From Helicobacter pylori (GTDB taxonomy: Bacteria > Campylobacterota > Campylobacteria > Campylobacterales > Helicobacteraceae), in contig CP032039.1 of assembly GCA_008032935.1 (NCBI GenBank), positions 1,364,001 to 1,428,000 of the forward strand: a stretch of DNA of 64,000 nucleotides, given 5' to 3'. Positions 58,123 through 64,000 of this stretch are shown here, in pieces (positions within the stretch are counted from its first letter, which is position 1; every line of letters starts with the position of its first letter). The position numbers and the translations under genes were made by a program. The notes beneath the pieces are model-generated. The model worked only from the letters and a program-made list of their open reading frames with translations. It searched no databases and had not been told where the DNA came from.

Positions 58123-59451
58123 CTATCCTTTCATTAAAAGCCGTTTGGCTTGCTCTATGGGGGTGATGATATTGGTTTTTATCCATTGCTCATTAAGCCA
58201 TTCATTGGGCCGGACAAAAACCCCTTGCAAAAGCATCCCTAAATGCAACCCGCTCCCTAATTTCAAACCACTACTCCCCACGCTTTCATCGTCTTTTAAA
58301 TGCGCTAAAAAAACGCACAAACCTAACCCATAGCAATTGATTAAACTATTACCATAAAAATCCAACTCCCCCTTAAAAACCCTCTTCACCGATGGATCAA
58401 ACGCTAAAGATAAATCCTTACTGGGTATCAAATCCACCCCTAAATGCAAGAATTGGAACAACACCTGATTGTCCTTTAAGATACGCCGATTTTCTAAAAA
58501 ATTGCTTACCATTTTAAAAGGCCCGTTCAAAGGTTTTAGTGCTTGAAAATGAGAAAAATCCTTATAAAAATCCCCTTGATCTAAAGCGATCTTGTGGATT
58601 TTTTCTAAATCTTTTGGGCGCGCGTTGGAAAATATTTCCAATAAAGTTTGCTCAGTGTGATTTTGAAATTTTTCTTGCTGTGCAACCTTATCTTTTAAGG
58701 CGTTTAAGTCTATATCCCTTTCCCTCAAACGATGGGTTTTTCGTTTGAACAATAAAGGGATGGTATTAGAGTTATAAGCTTTATCTTTAGCGACAATGAA
58801 CGCCTTAAAATCCTTATTCTCATAAGACCAAGGCACTAAAGCGATAAAAACATTACGCTGTTTGAATTCTACAAGCCTGAACGCTTTAAAATCCTTTTTT
58901 TTGACGCGCACAAACGCTTGAGACAAATTCTTATCCAAAGCCTCAAAGATGACTATCGCGCTCCCTCCATAAGCGATGCTTGGGGATCGAGATAAAATAG
59001 CGATTGAGGGTTTTATCGTATCAACACACACTTCCTGTTTGAAAGACGCCTTATTGCCATTGAAAAAATTAGCATAGCTCCAATCGCTCGCTTGAATTTC
59101 ATACAAAAGGCACTTGTCTTCTAACCCCATGATTTCAGGCCTAATTAAAGGCACTTCTAAAGACTTGGGTTTATCCAATACCAGATTTTCTTTTTCATAT
59201 AAGATCAAATTATCTTGCGTGGTTACTTTTAAATCATAGCGTTTGATGCCCTTTGGGGCTGTGATTTTAACCTTAATGGGCTTTTTTAAATCCCAAAAAA
59301 GCGTTTCATTATTGTCATTGAGTGCATCCTCTTTGCTATTCAAACTAAAACTTAAAGCTTTGGTTTTTGTGATTAAAGCGTTAAAAATCAAATAACCCCC
59401 TAAAATTAAAACGACTAACGCTAAAATTTTAAACCTTAACTCCAAGATCAA
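58123..59451 (-). CDS. M23-peptidase-like membrane-anchored protein (HP1054)
   Basis: A 442-residue protein with one N-terminal membrane helix ([19 protein letters not shown]), a long periplasmic part and a C-terminal LytM/M23-like domain. The first zinc motif is visible as HLGVDL (H-x3-D). The usual HxH motif appears as GLHLGM, keeping one His only, and AHLKD supplies another, so activity is uncertain; it may be a regulator of peptidoglycan cleavage. Start is TTG (59451 or 59445 with AAGG upstream). It ends three bases before minC. Confidence 0.78.
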   Translation of the reverse strand: MILELRFKILALVVLILGGYLIFNALITKTKALSFSLNSKEDALNDNNETLFWDLKKPIKVKITAPKGIKRYDLKVTTQDNLILYEKENLVLDKPKSLEVPLIRPEIMGLEDKCLLYEIQASDWSYANFFNGNKASFKQEVCVDTIKPSIAILSRSPSIAYGGSAIVIFEALDKNLSQAFVRVKKKDFKAFRLVEFKQRNVFIALVPWSYENKDFKAFIVAKDKAYNSNTIPLLFKRKTHRLRERDIDLNALKDKVAQQEKFQNHTEQTLLEIFSNARPKDLEKIHKIALDQGDFYKDFSHFQALKPLNGPFKMVSNFLENRRILKDNQVLFQFLHLGVDLIPSKDLSLAFDPSVKRVFKGELDFYGNSLINCYGLGLCVFLAHLKDDESVGSSGLKLGSGLHLGMLLQGVFVRPNEWLNEQWIKTNIITPIEQAKRLLMKG

Positions 59452-59454
59452 GCC

Positions 59455-60396
59455 TTAAAAAATAAACGCATAATTCACTAATAAAAAACTGGATCGCTTG
59501 AACTGGTTGTTAGCTGAAATCAACAAACGCTCATCATCTTCTTTATTTTGATAAACCGCTCCCTCTTCCACTCCCATTCTCAAATAGCTAATCGGCAATT
59601 TGGTGCCAATCTCTAAGCGGTGTTTCCTATAAAGCGTTAAACTCACGCCCACGTTAAAAGTGTAATCCACTTCAATCAAAGATTTCCATAAAAAATTAGG
59701 GCTTGAATAGCCCCCCCCCACCAAATTCCTCCCGTTTTGATTAGGCTTGTCTTGATAAAGCATAAGCCCTATCCCAAAACCCGCATAAACGCCTAAAAAA
59801 TGCTTTTTAGTTTTAAAATCTAAAGGCATATCAAACAATAAATCGGTATTGACAGCCCCTAAAACATAAAAAAACGAGCCTACAGGCTGCTTGAGCGCGT
59901 TCTCTTTTAACGCCCCTCCCCCAAGCAATAAATCCCCATAAAATCGTGTCCCAAAATAAGGCACGAAGTATTTTTGATACCCGAATTTAGCGCTAATCAT
60001 AGAAACAGGAGCGTTAATCTTAATATTGTTTTTAAATGCGCTAGGGGCATTCGCGCCATATCTGTCTAGCATCTCCCCTTGATAAGACAAGTTCAGTTCC
60101 CCATAAGCATACCCACCCCCTAAAAAAACCCCGCTCTTATCATCGGCTATGGAAAAAGATTTGAGTAATTTGTTTCTTTTCTTTGAAGAAATCTTTGGGT
60201 AAGTTCGCTCTAAATATTCTTCTTCAAACTTATCCTTATCCATCTCTTTGGGCGAAACCCCTTTTTTGGTGAGCTGTTGCTTTAAATGGTTTATTTTTTC
60301 GTCTAATTGTTGGTTTTCTTCTTCTAAATTGTCATAATCTGTCGCTTGAAGTCCTAGTATGAGCGCGATATAAATCAAACCATATTTAAATTTCAA
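59455..60396 (-). CDS. Outer-membrane beta-barrel protein (HP1055)
   Basis: A 313-residue outer-membrane protein: signal peptide (LIYIALILGLQA), a coiled-coil stem (NLEEENQQLDEKINHLKQQLTKK) and a barrel with strands such as FLGGGYAYGELNLSYQG, FGTRFYGDLLLGGG and YTFNVGVSLTLYRKHRLEIG, ending in Phe (YAFIF). It is one of three tandem paralogues here that share the pattern Gly-rich first strand, GYQKYF, LDLLFD-like and H-R-x-E-x-G/A. Function unknown; exposed on the surface. Confidence 0.85.
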   Translation of the reverse strand: MKFKYGLIYIALILGLQATDYDNLEEENQQLDEKINHLKQQLTKKGVSPKEMDKDKFEEEYLERTYPKISSKKRNKLLKSFSIADDKSGVFLGGGYAYGELNLSYQGEMLDRYGANAPSAFKNNIKINAPVSMISAKFGYQKYFVPYFGTRFYGDLLLGGGALKENALKQPVGSFFYVLGAVNTDLLFDMPLDFKTKKHFLGVYAGFGIGLMLYQDKPNQNGRNLVGGGYSSPNFLWKSLIEVDYTFNVGVSLTLYRKHRLEIGTKLPISYLRMGVEEGAVYQNKEDDERLLISANNQFKRSSFLLVNYAFIF

Positions 60397-60407
60397 CGTT
60401 TTAGCCT

Positions 60408-61265
60408 TTACAATAAATAGTTGTAACTAATATAATAAATATTAGTGCTTTTAAAATAATATAAAAAGGTTTGCGAAGTTTCTTTTAAGGGAGGCATTTT
60501 TAAGGCTAATTCAAAGCGGTGTTTGAGGTTAAGCGTCATGCTCACCCCTAAATTTAACACCAGTCCAAACGCGTTAGGCTGTGAATACCCTTTAATCTCT
60601 TTTAAATTTTGATACATCCCATTCCACCCCACTCCAACGCCTCCAAATATCCCTAACGCAAACCTTTTTTCTTTGTCAATAGGCTTATCCATCAACAAAT
60701 CAATATTCAAGCTTGCGGTTTGATAAGAGGCTAAAGAATCGCTTTTAAACCCTTTCATCGCCCCCCCTAAATATTCCCCATAAAAGCGTAAAGCGCTAAT
60801 CCCGTTAGCAAAATACTTTTGATACCCGCTCCTTAAGCCATACAACAAAGGAGAAGCTTGAATATTGCTTAAAAGTTCAAACTTCTCATAAGAATGAGCG
60901 CTAACCCCTATATCGCCAAGGATTACGCCTATAAAAAAACCGCTCTTACTTTTAGCCATTTGCTGGAATAAGAGAGATTCATTCTTTTCATGCAATTCCC
61001 CTTTAAGCATGTAAAGCTGGCGTTTTTTCTTATGGATTTCTTCAAGCAGGCTTTTTTCATCAATCTTTTTTGCAGTCCCCTTTTCTTCTTCAAACTCTAG
61101 CGTTTGGGCGCGTTTTTCTTCCAAAAGAATGGGAGCGTCTTTAGGGGTATTTTCTTTAATCATGTTTTCTTCAGTCGTATTCTCTTGAGCCGTATTTTCT
61201 TCAGCGTGCAAGCCTAACATAAAACCAAAGCATAAAATGAGATTTCTTATTTTTTTAGAACACAT
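60408..61265 (-). CDS. Outer-membrane beta-barrel protein (HP1056)
   Basis: A paralogue of the adjacent proteins: signal peptide (LILCFGFMLGLHA), an acidic repeat stretch with E-N-T units (ENTAQENTTEENMIKENTP), a coiled coil, then the barrel (FFIGVILGDIGVSAHS, SGYQKYFANGISALRFYGEYLGG, LNLGVSMTLNLKHRFEL). Final residues are YNYLL. ATG 61265 is taken; TTG 61277 would add four residues. It overlaps the preceding gene slightly. Confidence 0.83.
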   Translation of the reverse strand: MCSKKIRNLILCFGFMLGLHAEENTAQENTTEENMIKENTPKDAPILLEEKRAQTLEFEEEKGTAKKIDEKSLLEEIHKKKRQLYMLKGELHEKNESLLFQQMAKSKSGFFIGVILGDIGVSAHSYEKFELLSNIQASPLLYGLRSGYQKYFANGISALRFYGEYLGGAMKGFKSDSLASYQTASLNIDLLMDKPIDKEKRFALGIFGGVGVGWNGMYQNLKEIKGYSQPNAFGLVLNLGVSMTLNLKHRFELALKMPPLKETSQTFLYYFKSTNIYYISYNYLL

Positions 61266-61977
61266 ATTGATACCCAATGCTTGCTATAGCTCCCCACCAA
61301 GTCTCTTTTGAAGAATTAGATTGCAAAAAAGGGAAATTATTCAAAATTTTAAATTCAAATTCAATGCGGTTTTTTTCTAATACCGTTAGAGCCAATCCTG
61401 CGTTAAAAGACATCCCCCATTCCGCCGTATAATTCACCCCATGCGCTACAACCCCCAAGCCTAAACCCATATACCCCCCCATATAAAGGTATTTCCCCAC
61501 AAAAGGCAAAGGAAAATCCAATAAAAAATCCCCATTCAGCATAACCGATTGAAACCCCACGCTCCCAAAGCCCGCTTTTTTAGGAGCTCCTCCATAATAT
61601 TGGATATAAATGCGCCTGCCAATGATATTTGGCTTGACCAAGCGTGCAAAAAACGACGGCCTGAAAGTTTGATAGCCAAAACGCAAGCCATAAGCGAACA
61701 AATAATTTAAAATATTCCCCGTGATGCTAGAACTATTAGTTCTAACCATGATTTCATGGTTGTAAAAAAACCCGGTATTGATCCCTAAAATAAGCCCGCT
61801 TTTAGCGTTCGCTCTTTTTAAGTCTTTGATCAATTCTTCAACTTCTTTATCTTCATAAGCTTTATAATACTTGATGTATTTGTAGTATTTTGGGTCTAGA
61901 GTGTCATAATCAAGCGCGTTCAATCCCGCATAAAACCCCATTAAAAACCATAAAATAACATATTTTTTAAGACCCAA
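61255..61977 (-). CDS. Outer-membrane beta-barrel protein (HP1057)
   Basis: The first and smallest (240 residues) of the three tandem paralogues. A signal peptide (VILWFLMGFYAGLNA) is followed by a short stem and a barrel (SGLILGINTGFFYN, GLRFGYQTFRPSF, RIYIQYYGG, LFDFPLPFVGK-like LLDFPLPFVGK, FNAGLALTVLEKNRIEFEF) ending in GYQYVF. The start is TTG 61977, ten bases after AAGGGA. The three genes appear to form one leftward operon. Confidence 0.82.
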   Translation of the reverse strand: MGLKKYVILWFLMGFYAGLNALDYDTLDPKYYKYIKYYKAYEDKEVEELIKDLKRANAKSGLILGINTGFFYNHEIMVRTNSSSITGNILNYLFAYGLRFGYQTFRPSFFARLVKPNIIGRRIYIQYYGGAPKKAGFGSVGFQSVMLNGDFLLDFPLPFVGKYLYMGGYMGLGLGVVAHGVNYTAEWGMSFNAGLALTVLEKNRIEFEFKILNNFPFLQSNSSKETWWGAIASIGYQYVF

Positions 61978-62089
61978 AATCGCTAAATCCCTTGAATTGT
62001 TTGTTAAAAGTTTTTTCCAATTATACTAAAATAATTAAAATGACCGGTTAAAATGGAGTAAAATTTTACCCACCCTAATAAAGTCATGC

Positions 62090-62095
62090 TACAAT
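62090..62095 (+). promoter_or_regulatory. panB promoter -10
   Basis: TACAAT at 62090-62095 in ATGCTACAATGCC, 29 bp before the panB ATG, with AGGA before the start. Confidence 0.5.
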
Positions 62096-62124
62096 GCCAC
62101 TATATTTAACACTTAGGATTTTTA

Positions 62125-62937
62125 ATGAGCATGCAAACCGCCCCAATTAAAAAAATCACTCTCAACCATCTCCAAGCTAAAAAAAATCAAGAAAAAATCA
62201 TCGCCATCACCGCTTATGATGCGCTATTCGCTCAAATATTTGATCCGCTAGTGGATGTGATTTTAGTGGGCGATAGTTTGAATATGAGTTTTTTCAATCA
62301 AAACGACACTTTAAGCGCGAGTGTAAAAATGATGCTCTATCACACTAAAGCCGTGTGCGCGGGTGCTAAGACTCCTTTTATCATCACAGACATGCCCTTT
62401 GGAAGCTATAAAGATGAAAAAACAGCTCTAAAAAACGCCATTAGGGTTTATAAAGAAACCCAAGCGAGCGCGATCAAACTAGAGGGGGGGAAAGAAAAAG
62501 CAAAGCTCATTAAAACGCTCACTAATGAAGGCGTTATCGTGGTAGGACACATCGGCTTGATGCCCCAATTCGTGCGTCTTGATGGAGGTTATAAGATTAA
62601 GGGAAAAAATGAAGAGCAACAAAAAAAGCTTTTAGAAGACGCGTTGAGTTTAGAAGAAGCCGGAGTGGGTTTGTTGGTTTTAGAGGGCATAACCACCCCT
62701 ATCGCTCAAACAATCACGCAAAAAATCAAAATCCCCACGATCGGCATAGGGAGTGGCAAAGATTGCGACGGGCAGATTTTAGTGTGGAGCGATATGTTAG
62801 GCTTTTTTGATAGCTTTAAGCCTAAATTCGTGCGAGAATACCTTAAAGGGAAAGAATTGGTTCAAAACGCTATCAAGCAATACGCTGATGATGTGAAAAA
62901 GGGAAACTTCCCTAATGAGCTAGAAAGTTATCATTAA
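62125..62937 (+). CDS. panB: 3-methyl-2-oxobutanoate hydroxymethyltransferase
   Basis: PanB makes ketopantoate for pantothenate and coenzyme A. The TIM-barrel shows [21 protein letters not shown] with the metal-binding Asp, [26 protein letters not shown] and [21 protein letters not shown]. Its 270 residues are complete. It is followed immediately by ruvB (one base apart, TAAATG), so they are co-expressed. Confidence 0.95.
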   Translation: MSMQTAPIKKITLNHLQAKKNQEKIIAITAYDALFAQIFDPLVDVILVGDSLNMSFFNQNDTLSASVKMMLYHTKAVCAGAKTPFIITDMPFGSYKDEKTALKNAIRVYKETQASAIKLEGGKEKAKLIKTLTNEGVIVVGHIGLMPQFVRLDGGYKIKGKNEEQQKKLLEDALSLEEAGVGLLVLEGITTPIAQTITQKIKIPTIGIGSGKDCDGQILVWSDMLGFFDSFKPKFVREYLKGKELVQNAIKQYADDVKKGNFPNELESYH

Positions 62938-63948
62938 ATGAAAGAACGGATAGTCAATTTAGAAACCTTGGATTTTGAAACTTCTCAAGAAGTGAGTTTG
63001 CGCCCCAATCTTTGGGAAGATTTTATCGGTCAAGAAAAGATTAAAAGCAACTTGCAAATTTCTATTTGCGCGGCTAAAAAACGCCAAGAAAGTTTGGATC
63101 ACATGCTCTTTTTTGGCCCGCCCGGTTTGGGTAAAACTTCAATCAGCCATATCATCGCTAAAGAAATGGAAACCAATATCAAAATCACCGCCGCTCCCAT
63201 GATAGAAAAAAGCGGTGATTTAGCCGCCATTTTGACGAATTTACAAGCTAAAGACATTCTTTTTATTGATGAAATCCACCGGCTTAGCCCAGCGATTGAA
63301 GAGGTTTTATACCCGGCTATGGAAGATTTTAGACTGGATATTATCATAGGCTCAGGCCCAGCCGCTCAAACCATTAAAATTGATTTACCCCCTTTCACCC
63401 TTATTGGCGCTACCACTAGAGCTGGAATGCTCTCTAACCCCTTAAGAGACAGATTTGGCATGAGTTTTAGAATGCAATTTTATAGCCCTAGCGAACTGGC
63501 CCTTATCATCAAAAAAGCCGCCACTAAACTCAACCAAGACATCAAAGAAGAAAGCGCTGATGAAATCGCTAAAAGGAGTAGAGGCACGCCAAGGATCGCT
63601 TTAAGGCTTTTAAAAAGGGTGCGCGATTTTGCGCTAGTCAAAAATTCAAGCTTGATGGATTTAAACATCACTTTGCATGCTTTGAATGAATTAGGCGTGA
63701 ACGAATTAGGCTTTGATGAAGCGGATTTGGCGTATTTATCTTTGTTGGCTAACGCTCAAGGAAAGCCGGTGGGTTTGAACACGATTGCAGCGTCTATGAG
63801 AGAAGATGAAGGCACGATTGAAGACGTGATTGAGCCTTTTTTACTCGCTAATGGTTATTTAGAGCGCACCGCTAAAGGCAGAATCGCCACGCCTAAAACC
63901 CATGCACTTTTAAAAATCCCCACTTTAAGATCTCAAAGTTTGTTTTAA
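62938..63948 (+). CDS. ruvB: Holliday junction helicase RuvB
   Basis: RuvB is the AAA+ motor that, with RuvA, moves Holliday junctions. Walker [14 protein letters not shown] near residue 60, Walker [10 protein letters not shown], sensor [18 protein letters not shown] with the arginine finger, and the C-terminal winged helix ([37 protein letters not shown] in pieces). Its 336 residues match the family. It joins the panB transcript. Confidence 0.96.
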   Translation: MKERIVNLETLDFETSQEVSLRPNLWEDFIGQEKIKSNLQISICAAKKRQESLDHMLFFGPPGLGKTSISHIIAKEMETNIKITAAPMIEKSGDLAAILTNLQAKDILFIDEIHRLSPAIEEVLYPAMEDFRLDIIIGSGPAAQTIKIDLPPFTLIGATTRAGMLSNPLRDRFGMSFRMQFYSPSELALIIKKAATKLNQDIKEESADEIAKRSRGTPRIALRLLKRVRDFALVKNSSLMDLNITLHALNELGVNELGFDEADLAYLSLLANAQGKPVGLNTIAASMREDEGTIEDVIEPFLLANGYLERTAKGRIATPKTHALLKIPTLRSQSLF

Positions 63949-63959
63949 GGATTTATCTT

Positions 63960-64000
63960 TTGAGAATATTCTCCCTAAACCCTTTTCATTTCAAACTTTT
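63960..64000 (+). CDS. Possible start of next gene, cut by window end
   Basis: TTG at 63960 follows AAGGA (63947-63951) by eight bases and opens a frame MRIFSLNPFHFKL that runs to the window end. In 26695 a membrane protein gene (HP1060) follows ruvB. Too short to confirm. Confidence 0.4.
   Translation, partial: MRIFSLNPFHFKL

Overview
This window is a Helicobacter pylori chromosome segment. The evidence is about 39% GC with poly-A/T and poly-C/G tracts, promoters with TATAAT-type -10 boxes and weak -35 boxes, and an unbroken gene order matching HP1010 to HP1059 of strain 26695 (ppk, pyrD, pqqE, dapA ... panB, ruvB). The repG sRNA lies beside hsrA, as expected for this species.

Layout. (1) 1-4942: end of a TerB-like gene, a MAF/DUF115 gene and hsdR of a type I restriction system (the HP0466-HP0464 block). 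(2) About 4926-12879: an accessory element of TnPZ (plasticity-zone transposon) type without any type IV secretion genes. It holds a 19-copy, 22-23 bp iteron array, a probable oriT with a TATCCTG|C nick core, a VirD2/MobP-type relaxase, long gene-free DNA rich in inverted repeats, the tyrosine recombinase xerT, an AbiEii-type nucleotidyltransferase with a small partner gene, an Abi-like HEPN gene and a small exported protein. (3) 12860-13747: the 3' half of hsdS. The end of hsdR, all of hsdM and the start of hsdS are missing, so the element appears to have replaced the middle of a type I R-M locus. (4) 13860-14310: a small-peptide/antisense (AapA/IsoA-like) locus and tRNA-Pro(GGG). (5) 14405-64000: core chromosome.

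The core part contains polyphosphate, pyrimidine, lysine and lipid synthesis genes; the HtrA protease; the bifunctional ispDF gene; the regulators HP1021, HspR, Fur and HsrA; the cbpA-hspR-rarA stress operon; a flagellar cluster transcribed leftward (folK-flhF-flhG-HP1033-fliA-fliM-fliY); flhA; an O-antigen ligase-like gene; acs; a translation cluster (thrB-ylxR-infB-rbfA-rimP); an envelope cluster (minC-lpxC); three paralogous outer-membrane proteins; and panB-ruvB.

Oddities. Six core genes that should be intact (pgsA, ispDF, flhF, pepQ, nrnA, infB) each lack exactly one base in a short homopolymer. A systematic sequencing artefact is more likely than real loss. The most interesting biology is the minimal mobilizable TnPZ-like element, with its iterons, oriT, candidate Xer core sites and Abi cargo. 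The two diverged copies of a tiny hydrophobic-peptide/antisense module come next.
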